Shown: positions 1 through 8,231 of the stretch, in pieces
How the letters are laid out: every line of letters begins with the position of its first letter
Position numbering within the stretch: position 1 is the first letter of the stretch
Program-made: the position numbers and the translations under genes
NCBI GenBank assembly: GCA_910580195.1
Contig: CAJTWA010000013.1
Location: forward strand, 1 to 64,000
Length of the DNA: 64,000 nt
Reading direction: 5' to 3'
DNA from: an uncultured Lachnospiraceae bacterium
Lineage (GTDB): Bacteria; Bacillota; Clostridia; Lachnospirales; Lachnospiraceae
Notes under the pieces: model-generated
The model's database searches: none
Seen by the model: only the letters and a program-made list of their open reading frames with translations
Told to the model about the DNA's origin: nothing

Positions 1-2
1 AT

Positions 3-665
3 GTTTCTGCGGTTCTGCCGATACAGATAGCCTACTATGCAGGTCTTAGGATTGGGGAGATATGTGGGCTGACTTGGCAGGACATCAATCTTGAAGAACA
101 GTATTTAACGGTAAAACGGAGTGTCCGCTATGACGGTGCAAAGCACAAAACGATTATCGGACCGACAAAGCGTAAGAAAGTACGGACGGTTGATTTTGGA
201 GACACGCTTACCGCCATACTGAAAAAAGCAAGGAAAGAACAGCTTAAAAATCAGATGCAGTACGGGGAACTGTACCACCGCAACTACTACAAGGAAGTGC
301 AGGACAAAAACAGGGTTTACTATGAGTATTACAGCTTGGAGAACACGCAGGAAATTCCGGCGGATTACAACGAGATCTCATTTGTATGTTTAAGACTGGA
401 CGGCTGCCTTGAAACGCCGAGTACATTGAGTATCGTCTGCCGGACGCTCGCAAAGAAACTGGACGGATTTGAAGGCTTTCACTTCCACCAGCTCCGCCAT
501 ACTTATACAAGCAATCTGCTGTCAAACGGCGCAGCGCCGAAGGACGTGCAGGAACTCTTAGGACACTCTGACGTGAGTACCACCATGAATGTGTATGCCC
601 ATGCCACAAGGGAAGCAAAACGGACTTCCGCTAGGCTCTTGGATAAAGTGGCGGGCAACGATTAG
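3..665 (+). CDS. Tyrosine recombinase (integrase), C-terminal part
   Basis: The reading frame is open from the first bases of the window, so only the catalytic domain is present (220 residues). The catalytic arginine lies in AYYAGLRIGEICGLTW near the start, the H-x-x-R pair in HFHQLRHTYTSN, and the last box LLGHSDVSTTMNVYAH carries the third histidine and the tyrosine nucleophile. All catalytic residues after the cut are intact. The family cuts and joins DNA at attachment sites of integrative elements and phages. The short tail after the tyrosine ends in RLLDKVAGND. The core-binding and arm-binding domains are outside the window. It probably served the element whose remains follow. Confidence 0.94.
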   Translation, partial: VSAVLPIQIAYYAGLRIGEICGLTWQDINLEEQYLTVKRSVRYDGAKHKTIIGPTKRKKVRTVDFGDTLTAILKKARKEQLKNQMQYGELYHRNYYKEVQDKNRVYYEYYSLENTQEIPADYNEISFVCLRLDGCLETPSTLSIVCRTLAKKLDGFEGFHFHQLRHTYTSNLLSNGAAPKDVQELLGHSDVSTTMNVYAHATREAKRTSARLLDKVAGND

Positions 666-682
666 ATACATTCAGAAAAAAC

Positions 683-724
683 TTTCCCTTGTAAACTGCC
701 CATAAGGGCAAAAGCAAGGGAAAA
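683..724. terminator. Hairpin downstream of the integrase
   Basis: TTTCCCTTG pairs with CAAGGGAAA, and a second GCCC/GGGC stem sits in the loop. There is no clean T-run, so this is either a weak terminator or a structured end of the element. Confidence 0.4.
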
Positions 725-846
725 TACATAGCAATTCACTGTATGAGGCTTGAAAAGCCTTGAAAAATAAGGAAAGTTCAAGAAATTCATCTACAAATCC
801 CGATTTGTACTGCTAATAGAATACCACAATCACACTCATATTTCTA

Positions 847-1341
847 TCAAATTTTCTTAAATTCCTCCCTCCGTTTCGTTTTGTCCTGTTTCCTATTACG
901 CTGTCGGCTCTCGTCCTGAAGCCCGCTATCAAGGTTCTTTCTGTTGTAGCTGATAACTTCCGCATACACTAATTCTGTGGCGGTCTTAGCCTGTTCCTTG
1001 CCGATACTGTCAATGAGCATTTCTTTTGCCTGTTCCGCCCAATCAGCACACATACCTTTATCAACAAAATTCCTCTGCACCTAATCCCTTACGGCTTCCT
1101 CGGCAAATCCATAACTCCATTCGTTAGGGAGTGACGCTTTTAACATTCTCGCAAGCTGTGATTTCTGCCCTTTTTCTGGCAGTTCAACAGCGTTCCATAA
1201 AGTGGCTCGGCCTGTATACTCTTTGGGCGCATTGGGTGGGAGAGTGATTTCACTATGCACGAAATCCTCATGGTATTTCGGGCGGTAGGCCTGCCCGTCA
1301 TATTCATTCTGTTCCCAACAAACAAAAGGTTTGCACCAATA
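847..1341 (-). pseudogene. MobA/MobL-family relaxase remnant
   Basis: Read on the minus strand, one frame carries the MobA/MobL-like string CWEQNEYDG, then YRPKYHEDFVHSEITLPPNA and KEYTGRATLWNAVE, runs into a TAG stop at 1081-1083, and continues with VQRNFVDKGMCADW. In intact relaxases of this family the last motif is followed by the His-rich catalytic motif 'IHDKGDGNPHAH'. Here it jumps directly to a lysine-rich C-terminal piece (EQAKEMLIDSIGKEQ onward). The gene therefore has an internal deletion that removed the metal-binding histidines, a nonsense codon, and no N-terminus, its upstream end meeting the stop of the next gene. It cannot nick DNA. Family assignment is from remembered motifs. 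Confidence 0.75.
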
Positions 1342-2418
1342 TCAATTATCCATATCCAGATTAAATCCTATGATATTATCCGTTTTCCGATTAGCAAAAA
1401 TCTCTCCGTAACCAGTTGTAAGATTATACAGAACACTCCATTGTAGTTTGTCTATATTTCCATCAAAAACACCGATATCAGCCAATAATTGAACTGCCTG
1501 GCCTGCCTCAAGTACACCGTTATTTGCCTCTATCGCATTTTGCACTTTATCATAGCGTTCAAATTCAGTAAATCCTTCTCCAATATTCAATCCGTCATAG
1601 GCAATAAAATTAGAAGCAATTTGATATCCGTCCTCCGCTTCAACAACACAAAGCTCTTGGTTTACATATTCCACAATGACAGAATGCCCACTTGCATCAG
1701 CAATTAAATAATGGCACTCGATACCTCCAGAAAAATATATATTATATTGTTTTAACAATTCAATGGCTTCTTCCACTGTAGCCGCTTTATCAAGTACAAG
1801 CCGGATTGCTGTGGTTGTATTTAATGTTATTTTGCCGGGATTATATGGGACTTCCGCTTCTGGCACTGCAAGCAAAGCAATCGCAAGCCCTTTCTCATTC
1901 ATTCCGTCAAAAGGAAGAAATGGTGCGGCTAACGTCAGGAAATCATCAAAAAGTGAACCACTTGGTAAATTGTCCTCGGAATATCCTGCAAAAGAAAGAT
2001 TGACGGTGGAAACCGAAGCATATCCATGATTAGGTGCAGTGTAAAGTTGTAAAGACGGGGCATATAAATAATCAAAATTTCTTCCAAACAAAATATCGCC
2101 ATTCTCATTTTTTACGACAAAAGCTGTGCAGCCGTTTCCTGTAACACCCAAATTTATTGGCAGTCCTTTCAACAACCTTTTTGTTACAAATGCTTCAATG
2201 TCCGCATCATTTTCAGCACCAATTTCCAGAAAATCATCAAATCCATAATCGCCATAATAGGTCATTTGATACATTCCATAACCATCAACCTTTTTCAATG
2301 ACATAAGGGATCGCAATTCATTTCTAAACAATACAAGTGCTGCGATTATAATAATCAACAAAGCTATTCCTATACCTACTATAACCGGAAGGACAATTTT
2401 CTTCTTTTTTTGTTTCAT
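1342..2418 (-). CDS. Membrane-anchored Ntn-hydrolase (choloylglycine hydrolase / C45 acyltransferase-like)
   Basis: This protein of 358 residues starts with a lysine cluster and one membrane helix (about residues 8-31). It then has GNGCTAFVVKNENGDILFGR with cysteine at about residue 97, the form of the catalytic cysteine in linear-amide C-N hydrolases. Because the cysteine is internal, activity would need self-cleavage at the Gly-Cys bond, as in isopenicillin N acyltransferase. Downstream FDGMNEKGLAIALLAVP and ATTVEEAIELLKQYN-like segments fit the fold. ATG at 2418 is preferred over 2442 because GTGAGG lies 5-6 bases before it. The active site would face outside the membrane. The substrate is unknown (bile-salt conjugates, N-acyl amides or beta-lactams are possible). 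It sits between two decayed mobilization genes, so it may be cargo. Confidence 0.8.
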   Translation of the reverse strand: MKQKKKKIVLPVIVGIGIALLIIIIAALVLFRNELRSLMSLKKVDGYGMYQMTYYGDYGFDDFLEIGAENDADIEAFVTKRLLKGLPINLGVTGNGCTAFVVKNENGDILFGRNFDYLYAPSLQLYTAPNHGYASVSTVNLSFAGYSEDNLPSGSLFDDFLTLAAPFLPFDGMNEKGLAIALLAVPEAEVPYNPGKITLNTTTAIRLVLDKAATVEEAIELLKQYNIYFSGGIECHYLIADASGHSVIVEYVNQELCVVEAEDGYQIASNFIAYDGLNIGEGFTEFERYDKVQNAIEANNGVLEAGQAVQLLADIGVFDGNIDKLQWSVLYNLTTGYGEIFANRKTDNIIGFNLDMDN

Positions 2419-2464
2419 ATTTACCTCACTCCATAATTTCAATTTGTTTAATTATCCAACGCTG

Positions 2465-2788
2465 TTATTTTACCATAAGCACATACACAATTCCATTAAA
2501 TCTTGCTTCATCTCCCTTTGTCTTATTATTAGCAATCATCATCTGCCTTGCCCGTTCCCTCTGCTCGGTACTGACTGTCCTCGGTTTGCGGTAACTGGCG
2601 TATGATTACGGAAGGGAATATATTTTAGATACTTTGTCTTGCTCTGTCAATCTGTATATGTCGGGATAATCAGCAACAAAGGTGTCAAGTTTGCGCATCA
2701 CTGCCTTATCTCTTGTGCAGAGGGTGGCGGCCTGTTCTCCTGCATTGTAGCTGACAATGGTTTCCTGCTCGTATGGTGAAAGTTTCAT
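2465..2788 (-). pseudogene. Small element protein with a premature stop
   Basis: The frame starts MKLSPYEQETIVSYNAGEQ and runs 60 codons to ...VSKIYSLP, where a TAA at about 2606 interrupts it. The same frame then continues SYASYRKPRTVSTEQRERAR to a stop at 2465, giving 107 codons in total. Small proteins that start this way accompany mobilization genes in gut Firmicutes (recalled, not searched). The nonsense codon suggests that this copy is decaying. Its start overlaps the stop of the upstream gene by ATGA, so the two were translationally coupled. Confidence 0.7.
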
Positions 2789-3027
2789 AATGCCATATCC
2801 CCCTTTCCCTTGCTGTGGGTTCTGTGCTGTTTTCCCTCGGCAACTGTCGGCTTTTTTGCCTGTTCCTTTGCTTTGGCTAACCTTGTCTTTATGGAGTGGC
2901 CACGCTCGGCCAGTTTCCGTCTTTTGGTGGTGGCGGTCAGCTCCGCACACGTTTCTTCGGACAGAGAATTTAACTTCTTCAAAGTATCGCTTACTATCTG
3001 CTTTGTATTGCTGTCCTTTATCTGCAT
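2785..3027 (-). CDS. Small basic element protein, unknown function
   Basis: Eighty residues starting MQIKDSNTKQIVSDTLKKLN, highly charged, with a predicted helical middle (TTKRRKLAERGHSIKTRLAK) and a disordered tail. It lacks signal peptide and membrane segments. It overlaps the next small gene by four bases, so both belong to one unit. Proteins of this kind occur near relaxases of Firmicutes elements, but I cannot assign a role. The ribosome-binding site is weak. Confidence 0.55.
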   Translation of the reverse strand: MQIKDSNTKQIVSDTLKKLNSLSEETCAELTATTKRRKLAERGHSIKTRLAKAKEQAKKPTVAEGKQHRTHSKGKGDMAL

Positions 3028-3084
3028 GTCAATCTTGTTCTGAAAGAATATTTAAAAGAGAAAAAACAAGCATAAATTTCCCCA

Positions 3085-3120
3085 TCAAAAAACACCCTTC
3101 AAAATGAAAGGTGTTTTTGA
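3085..3120. terminator. Bidirectional terminator at the element edge
   Basis: CAAAAAACACC pairs with GGTGTTTTTG around a short loop, with A-run on one side and T-run on the other. It can end transcription from either side and separates the element from lysS. Confidence 0.65.
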
Positions 3121-3159
3121 CATTTCTTTTGTGATTACGAGCGTGTTCTCTAAATATTT

Positions 3160-3180
3160 GGTCGTAAATCGGTCGTAAAT
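3160..3180. repeat. Direct repeat beside lysS, possible attachment-site arm
   Basis: GGTCGTAAAT occurs at 3160-3169 and 3171-3180. It lies between the terminator and the lysS stop, where an integrase arm or core site would be expected. No second copy was found in the window, so this is only a candidate. Confidence 0.3.
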
Positions 3181-3219
3181 TTTACCCTTGCAATCCCCTG
3201 ACCCTTGATTTTACTGGGC

Positions 3220-4710
3220 TTATTTGTCCAAATTTTTGAGTGTCGGGAACAATAAAACATCCCGGATTGCCTGAGAATTTGTCATCATCATCACCATCCG
3301 GTCAATCCCGAACCCAATGCCTCCCGTTGGCGGCATCCCAATGCGCAATGCATTGAGGAAATCCTCGTCTGTATGGTTTGCTTCTTCATCCCCGGCGGAA
3401 AGCAGGGCTTCCTGCGCTGCAAAGCGTTCCTGCTGGTCGACGGGGTCGTTTAATTCGGAGTAGGCGTTTGCCATTTCCCAGCCGTTCATGAAGAACTCAA
3501 AGCGTTCCACATATTCCGGGTTGTCTGGCTTTTTCTTTGTCAGCGGGGAAATCTCAATGGGATGGTCCATGACAAAGGTGGGCTGGATTAAGTGCTCCTC
3601 TGCGTACTGCTCAAAGAACATGCTTAAAATATCGCCCTTTTTATGCCTTTCTTCATATTCAATGTGGTGCTCGTCTGCCAGCTTCTTTGCTTCTTCGGTG
3701 GTATGGATTTCATTGAAATCTATATTGGCATATTTCTTTACGGCGTCTACCATGGTGATGCGCTCGAACGGTTTTGACAAATCCATTTCATGTTCGCCGT
3801 AGGTAAGGATTTCGGAGCCGGTTACTTCTTTTGCTACATAGCGGTAGAGGTTCTCGGTCAAATCCATCATGCCGTGGTAGTCTGTGTATGCTTGGTACAG
3901 TTCCATCAAGGTAAATTCTGGGTTATGCCTTGTGTCCAAGCCTTCATTGCGGAACACACGGCCAATTTCATACACCCGTTCCATGCCGCCTACAATCAGC
4001 CGCTTTAAATAAAGCTCTAGGGAAATCCGAAGCTTTAAGTCTTCGTCTAAGGCGTTAAAGTGGGTTTCGAAGGGCCTTGCGGCTGCGCCGCCGGCATTGC
4101 TTACCAGCATAGGGGTTTCTACCTCCATGAACCCTTGCCCATCCAGGTATCTGCGGATGCTGCTGATTACCCTAGAGCGTTTGATGAAGGTATCTTTTAC
4201 CTCGTTATTCATAATCAAGTCTACATACCGTTGGCGGTAGCGGATATCTGTGTCTGTCAGGCCGTGGAATTTTTCGGGCAGGATCTGGAGGCTTTTGGAG
4301 AGGAGCGCCACCTCATGGGCATGGACAGAAATTTCCCCTGTTTTTGTTTTGAAAACCTCGCCTTTGATCCCCAAAATGTCGCCTACATCGTATTTTTTGA
4401 AATCCTTATAGCTTTCCTCGCCGATGCTGTCCCTTGCCACATATGCTTGGATATTTCCCTGCAAGTCCTGCACGTTGCAGAAGGATGCTTTTCCCATGAC
4501 ACGCTTAAACATCATCCTGCCTGCTACGGTTACTTCTTTGCCTTCCATGGAACTGTAATTATCTTTGATTTCTTGGCTGTGGCTTGTGACGTCGTATTTG
4601 GTAATCTGAAAGGGGTCTTTCCCATGTTCCTGCAAGTCCTTCAGCTTATCATGGCGGACTTTTAATAACTGGTTCAAATCCTGTTCTGCTGCCTGATTGT
4701 TCTGCGCCAT
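3220..4710 (-). CDS. lysS: Lysine--tRNA ligase, class II
   Basis: LysRS charges tRNA-Lys in the cytoplasm. The 496-residue protein has an N-terminal OB-fold (residues about 55-155), class II motif 2 (RVFRNEGLDTRHNPEFT) and motif 3 (GIGFGIDRMVMMM), all intact. A longer frame starts at 4725, but that ATG overlaps the GGAGG that lies 8 bases before the ATG at 4710, so 4710 is the better start (MAQNNQAAEQDL). It follows greA by 235 bp that hold degenerate copies of the greA end. The element at 1-3180 lies directly behind its stop. No T-box leader is visible. Confidence 0.97.
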   Translation of the reverse strand: MAQNNQAAEQDLNQLLKVRHDKLKDLQEHGKDPFQITKYDVTSHSQEIKDNYSSMEGKEVTVAGRMMFKRVMGKASFCNVQDLQGNIQAYVARDSIGEESYKDFKKYDVGDILGIKGEVFKTKTGEISVHAHEVALLSKSLQILPEKFHGLTDTDIRYRQRYVDLIMNNEVKDTFIKRSRVISSIRRYLDGQGFMEVETPMLVSNAGGAAARPFETHFNALDEDLKLRISLELYLKRLIVGGMERVYEIGRVFRNEGLDTRHNPEFTLMELYQAYTDYHGMMDLTENLYRYVAKEVTGSEILTYGEHEMDLSKPFERITMVDAVKKYANIDFNEIHTTEEAKKLADEHHIEYEERHKKGDILSMFFEQYAEEHLIQPTFVMDHPIEISPLTKKKPDNPEYVERFEFFMNGWEMANAYSELNDPVDQQERFAAQEALLSAGDEEANHTDEDFLNALRIGMPPTGGIGFGIDRMVMMMTNSQAIRDVLLFPTLKNLDK

Positions 4711-4799
4711 TTCCTTTTCCTCCATTCCAGTATTTCGCTTTTTTGCCTTCGGCCTGATGCACCCGCACCATGCCCTGCCTTTCTATTGGCCCTTGGGAG

Positions 4800-4985
4800 C
4801 CTTATCCTTAATTTAGGCGCTGGATCCCTGCGCTTTTTATCCTAAATCCTGCTATGTTCCTTGGCACGCCCATCCTTAATTCAGGCGCTGGATCCCTGCG
4901 CTTTTTATCCTAGGGTTCCTGCCTACGGGTCCGGAACCCTTATCCTTAATTCGAACGCTGGATTTCCAGCACTTTATATTCCAAG
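4800..4985 (-). repeat. Tandem copies of the greA 3' end
   Basis: The greA end (GCTGGAAATCCAGCG...AATTAAGGAT on the minus strand) is repeated twice downstream. The shared CCTTAATT (plus strand) is at 4806, 4874 and 4944, giving units of 68 and 70 bp. The inner copies read GCGCAGGGATCCAGCGCCT and have diverged from the gene. The copies fill almost all of the greA-lysS gap. Confidence 0.85.
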
Positions 4986-5425
4986 ACGCCTGCCTGCGTT
5001 TCAATGCTGACGGTATCCCCGACTTTTGCCCCGATTAAGGCTTTCCCCACCGGGGATTCATTGGAAATTTTCCCTTGCAGGCTGCTGGCTTCTGTAGAGC
5101 CCACAATCTTGTATTCCAATTCTTCTTCAAATTCACAGTCGAAAATCTTTACGCAGCAGCCTACGCTGATCTTGTCCAAATCCACTTCGTCTTCTACTAC
5201 GACTTCTGCATTTTTTAGGATTTTCTCAATTTCTTCGATTCTGGCTTCAATATCACGCTGCTCGTCCTTTGCTGCATCATATTCTGCATTTTCAGAAAGG
5301 TCCCCTTGCTCCCTTGCCTCTTTGATTTTCTGGGAAACCTCTTTGCGCTTTACGACTTTCAAGTCGTGCAGCTCTGTTTCCAATTTCTGCAATCCCTCAT
5401 AAGTCAGTAAATTTTTCTTTTCCAT
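4946..5425 (-). CDS. greA: Transcription elongation factor GreA
   Basis: GreA rescues backtracked RNA polymerase by stimulating transcript cleavage. The 159-residue length and two-part layout are standard. An N-terminal coiled coil (residues 1-77) carries the acidic tip around NAEYDAAKDEQ, and a C-terminal FKBP-like domain ends in GDTVSIETQAGVLEYKV. AGGTGT before the ATG serves as ribosome site. It belongs to the minus-strand housekeeping block with dusB and lysS. Confidence 0.97.
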   Translation of the reverse strand: MEKKNLLTYEGLQKLETELHDLKVVKRKEVSQKIKEAREQGDLSENAEYDAAKDEQRDIEARIEEIEKILKNAEVVVEDEVDLDKISVGCCVKIFDCEFEEELEYKIVGSTEASSLQGKISNESPVGKALIGAKVGDTVSIETQAGVLEYKVLEIQRSN

Positions 5426-5469
5426 AACAATACACCTTCCTATTACTATATATTTATCATGATGTCCGT

Positions 5470-6024
5470 CTAGCCTAGTTTAACAATCACAGTATTATAC
5501 CCGATAGGTACGGAAATGTCAAGATTCCCTGACGTTTTCACTGGGCTCCACGGCCTTTTATAAATTGGGAGATAGAGGATGCCTTCCTGCATGTAACGGT
5601 AGTGGCAGTCCCCCTTTTTTTCCATGTCCAAAATCACGTTAATGCCCTCAAAGGAAATTTCTTCCCTGCCTTCCATTTGGACCACCAGCCCTGTGTCCTC
5701 ATACATTCTTTCAATATATGGGCGAAAATATGCAGGGCGGTCCGTCACAATTTTCAGGAAATTCAAATCCTTAGAAATCTGCCCGAGCACCTCCTCCACG
5801 TCGTCTTCTTCCAGCATGGATTCCGGAAGGGTGTCCGTATCCAGCAATAAAGGGGAAAATGTCCGGTAATCCCTGCCGTACTGCGCTAAAATATCCTCCA
5901 AAATCCCCCGCAGCTTGGGGAGGAATGGGTTTCCTTCTGGAACGGTTTCTTCTGGTCCTGGCTCTGGGGCTTGTACCTTAAAGTAGCTTTTTATCTTGGA
6001 GAAAAGATTTTTTAGCCCAATAAT
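5470..6024 (-). CDS. Conserved-looking protein of unknown function with a probable ATT start
   Basis: The coding frame runs upstream of a TTG codon at 5901 with no ATG, GTG or TTG that fits a ribosome site. A perfect AGGAGG stands 9 bases before ATT at 6024, giving IIGLKNLFSKIKSYFKVQ as the beginning and 184 residues in total. The N-terminus is amphipathic and basic, then a proline-rich linker (APEPGPEETVPEG), then a mixed alpha-beta domain rich in acidic residues. It lacks signal peptide and clear catalytic motifs. I do not recognise the family. It lies between dusB and greA. If ATT is not used, the fallback is TTG at 5901 (143 residues), which lacks a good ribosome site. Confidence 0.7.
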   Translation of the reverse strand: MIGLKNLFSKIKSYFKVQAPEPGPEETVPEGNPFLPKLRGILEDILAQYGRDYRTFSPLLLDTDTLPESMLEEDDVEEVLGQISKDLNFLKIVTDRPAYFRPYIERMYEDTGLVVQMEGREEISFEGINVILDMEKKGDCHYRYMQEGILYLPIYKRPWSPVKTSGNLDISVPIGYNTVIVKLG

Positions 6025-6040
6025 TTTATTTTTCCTCCTA

Positions 6041-6233
6041 CCTTTTCATACTTAAAATTACTGTTCCCTTCCATGGATTTTTTCTATCTATTCCATACTG
6101 AAAATTACTGTTCCCTTCCATGGATTTTTTCTATCTATTCCATACTGAAAATTACTGTTCTCTTCCATGGATTTTTTCTATCTATTCCATACTAAAAAAT
6201 GCTGCTCCCTTCCATGGCTTTTTTCTATCTATA
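6041..6233 (-). repeat. 47-bp tandem repeat starting at the dusB stop
   Basis: CCATGG within the unit recurs at 6071, 6118, 6165 and 6212, exactly 47 bp apart, with a partial fifth unit at 6041. On the minus strand each unit begins like the end of dusB (AGATAGAAAAAA), so the array is a duplicated gene tail. Copies nearest dusB differ most. There are no spacers of varying sequence, so it is not CRISPR. Confidence 0.9.
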
Positions 6234-7223
6234 TGAATGGCGCTGCGGACATATTCCTTGGAAAGCAATTTCCCCGAACAGCCCTTCCAGTTCCCCATAG
6301 GTTTCTACTTCATTGATTGCCCGCCGCAGTTTTGCTGAGTTCTGGTAGCCGCTGGTGTACCATGCCGCGTGCTTGCGCATTTCCCGGATTCCCACGGTTT
6401 CCCCCTTAAATGCAATTTGTTCCCGGGCGTGGCGCAAAAGCATCTGTGCAACCTCTGCAAAGCTTGGCTTTTGCAGCTCTTCTCCTGTTTCCAGAAAATG
6501 CAGGATTTGGCGGAAAATCCATGGGTTCCCCTGCGCGCCCCTGCCTACCATAAACCCGTCGCACCCGGTCTGTTCTTTCATGCGCAGCACGTCCTGCCCG
6601 GCCAGGATATCCCCGTTTCCAATGACGGGGATGGAAACGGCTTCTTTGACTTGGCGGATGATATCCCAGTCGGCTTTGCCGGAATAATACTGCTCCCGGG
6701 TACGGCCGTGGACGGCGACTGCCGCAGCCCCGGCGGCTTCAATGGCTTTTGCAATTTCAGGGGCATTGGCGTGGGCTCCGTCGAAGCCTTTGCGGATTTT
6801 TACGGTGACAGGCTTTTGGATGGCTTTTACAGTTTTTGCGACAATTTCATATACCAGCTTGGGGTTTTTCATCAGTGCGGAGCCTTCCCCGTTATTTACC
6901 ACCTTGGGCACAGGGCAGCCCATGTTCAGGTCTAAGATGTCAAAGGGGCGCTCCTCGATTTTTTTTGCCATTTCACTGATGATTTTGGGATCTGCGCCAA
7001 AGAACTGGAGGGATACGGGCCGTTCTGCTTCGGTGGTGGACAGCAGGATTTCGGTATTTTTATTGTTGTATAAAATGCCTTTTGCACTTACCATTTCCAT
7101 GCAGAGGAGGCCTGCCCCTTGTTCTTTGCACAGCACGCGAAATGGCAGGTCGCATACCCCTGCCATTGGCGCTAAAATCAAATTATTTTCTAACGTTACA
7201 TTTCCAATTTTTAATTTTTCCAT
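6225..7223 (-). CDS. dusB: tRNA-dihydrouridine synthase
   Basis: This FMN enzyme reduces specific uridines in the tRNA D-loop. The 332-residue protein has the TIM-barrel start APMAGVCDLPFR, the catalytic cysteine at about 103 in LNMGCPVPKV, the tRNA/FMN motif AVHGRTREQYYSGKADW and GNGDI followed by MVGRGAQGNPW for phosphate binding. The last residues (GICPQRHSYR) are unlike family ends and may have been altered by the tail duplication behind the gene. The ribosome site AAAGG lies before the ATG. It stands in the block coaX-dusB-greA-lysS. Confidence 0.95.
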   Translation of the reverse strand: MEKLKIGNVTLENNLILAPMAGVCDLPFRVLCKEQGAGLLCMEMVSAKGILYNNKNTEILLSTTEAERPVSLQFFGADPKIISEMAKKIEERPFDILDLNMGCPVPKVVNNGEGSALMKNPKLVYEIVAKTVKAIQKPVTVKIRKGFDGAHANAPEIAKAIEAAGAAAVAVHGRTREQYYSGKADWDIIRQVKEAVSIPVIGNGDILAGQDVLRMKEQTGCDGFMVGRGAQGNPWIFRQILHFLETGEELQKPSFAEVAQMLLRHAREQIAFKGETVGIREMRKHAAWYTSGYQNSAKLRRAINEVETYGELEGLFGEIAFQGICPQRHSYR

Positions 7224-7341
7224 TTGCCTTTCTTTATTCCCTATAGCCTTCTTTTATTTTGGGCTGCTTCCTCTCCTAACAGGATTTTATTTGGGCGGTT
7301 TTCGTATAAGGCCAACCGTTTTTCTTCTCTGGGATCATATT

Positions 7342-8118
7342 TTATTTCCCGCGGTTCTGCTTATTGTAGATGAGCCGGAGCCCTTGCAAAGTCAGCGTGG
7401 GGTCATAAATGTCGATTTCATCGGTTTCCTTTGCAATAATTTTCCCTAGGCCGCCGGTGGCTACTACTTTCAGGTCTTTGTAGCCGGTTTCTTTCTTGGT
7501 CTGGCGGATGATGTATTCGGTCTGCCCAATCTGCCCGTAAATCAGGCCTGCCTGCATACTGCTGATGGTTTCTTTGGCAAGGATGCTGTTTGGCTTTCGG
7601 ATTTCAATTTCCGGGAGCTTGGCTGCGTCTTCCCACAGGGCTTTTGCGGATGTGCGGATGCCCGGGGCGGTAACGCCTGAAATAAAGGCTCCTGTTTCAT
7701 CCACCAGATCATACGTTGTCCCTGTCCCAAAGTCAATGACAAAGATGGGGCCGCCATACCGCTCATAAGCTGCGGCTGCGTCCACAATCCGGTCTGCCCC
7801 AAGCTGCCGCGGGTTTTCCGTGGCAATGCGGATGCCTGTCTTAATCCCGGGTTCTACCACAACCGGCTTAATGTCGAAATACTTGATAAAAGAGCTTAAC
7901 AGGGAATGCATGACATTGGGCACTACGGACGCAATAATCACATCCCGGATTTCTTCTGGGTTTAATTTGTTGTGGGACACCAAATCCCGGATGCAGATGC
8001 CGTATTCATCAGAAGTGCGCTGCAGTTTGGTAGTCATGCGGAAGGTCGCCTCAAGCTGTTCCCCGTCAAATATCCCAAATGTAATGTTGGTGTTCCCCAC
8101 ATCCACGACTAATAACAT
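7342..8118 (-). CDS. coaX: Type III pantothenate kinase
   Basis: CoaX phosphorylates pantothenate, the first step to coenzyme A. Starting at ATG 8118 the protein is 258 residues, the usual length. It has LLVVDVGNTNITFGIFDG (phosphate-binding), GADRIVDAAAAYERYG and VIDFGTGTTYDLV, all typical. An open frame reaches back to 8235, but those 39 codons are a 44-bp tandem duplication with biased composition, and AAAGGGATG lies just before 8118. It directly follows the DUF6145 gene. Confidence 0.96.
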   Translation of the reverse strand: MLLVVDVGNTNITFGIFDGEQLEATFRMTTKLQRTSDEYGICIRDLVSHNKLNPEEIRDVIIASVVPNVMHSLLSSFIKYFDIKPVVVEPGIKTGIRIATENPRQLGADRIVDAAAAYERYGGPIFVIDFGTGTTYDLVDETGAFISGVTAPGIRTSAKALWEDAAKLPEIEIRKPNSILAKETISSMQAGLIYGQIGQTEYIIRQTKKETGYKDLKVVATGGLGKIIAKETDEIDIYDPTLTLQGLRLIYNKQNRGK

Positions 8119-8133
8119 TTTTTCATCCCTTTC

Positions 8134-8225
8134 TTTTTCCCCGGCGCAAAGCGCCCGGAATTGAGCCTTGGAGGTACTTTTTCCCCGGCGCAAAGCGTCA
8201 GGAATTGAGCCTTGCTGATACTTCT
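8134..8225. repeat. 44-bp tandem duplication before coaX
   Basis: TTTTTCCCCGGCGCAAAGCG occurs at 8134 and again at 8178, each followed by GGAATTGAGCCTTG. The two 44-bp units fill the gap between the DUF6145 gene and coaX and create a false upstream extension of coaX. Confidence 0.85.
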
Positions 8226-8231
8226 TTTTCT

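Larger units (their letters stand above)
1..3180. mobile_element. End of a decayed conjugative or mobilizable element
   Basis: A tyrosine recombinase, a MobA/MobL-type relaxase with an in-frame stop, a small element gene with a premature stop and a second small element gene lie together next to lysS. None belongs to the housekeeping block that follows. The left end is outside the window. The right end is probably in 3120-3219, where a terminator-like hairpin and an 11-bp-spaced direct repeat lie just past the lysS stop. The element seems immobile, since its relaxase is broken. The membrane Ntn-hydrolase at 1342-2418 is its only intact gene of plausible cargo type. The exact attachment core was not identified. 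Confidence 0.65.

Noticed and set aside
4060..4665. 201-codon open frame on the plus strand
   Set aside because: It is antisense to lysS, whose motifs are complete, and shows no recognisable domain or ribosome site.
6041..6233. Regular 47-bp repeat resembling a CRISPR array
   Set aside because: Units are directly adjacent with no variable spacers, no cas genes are near, and each unit matches the dusB end.
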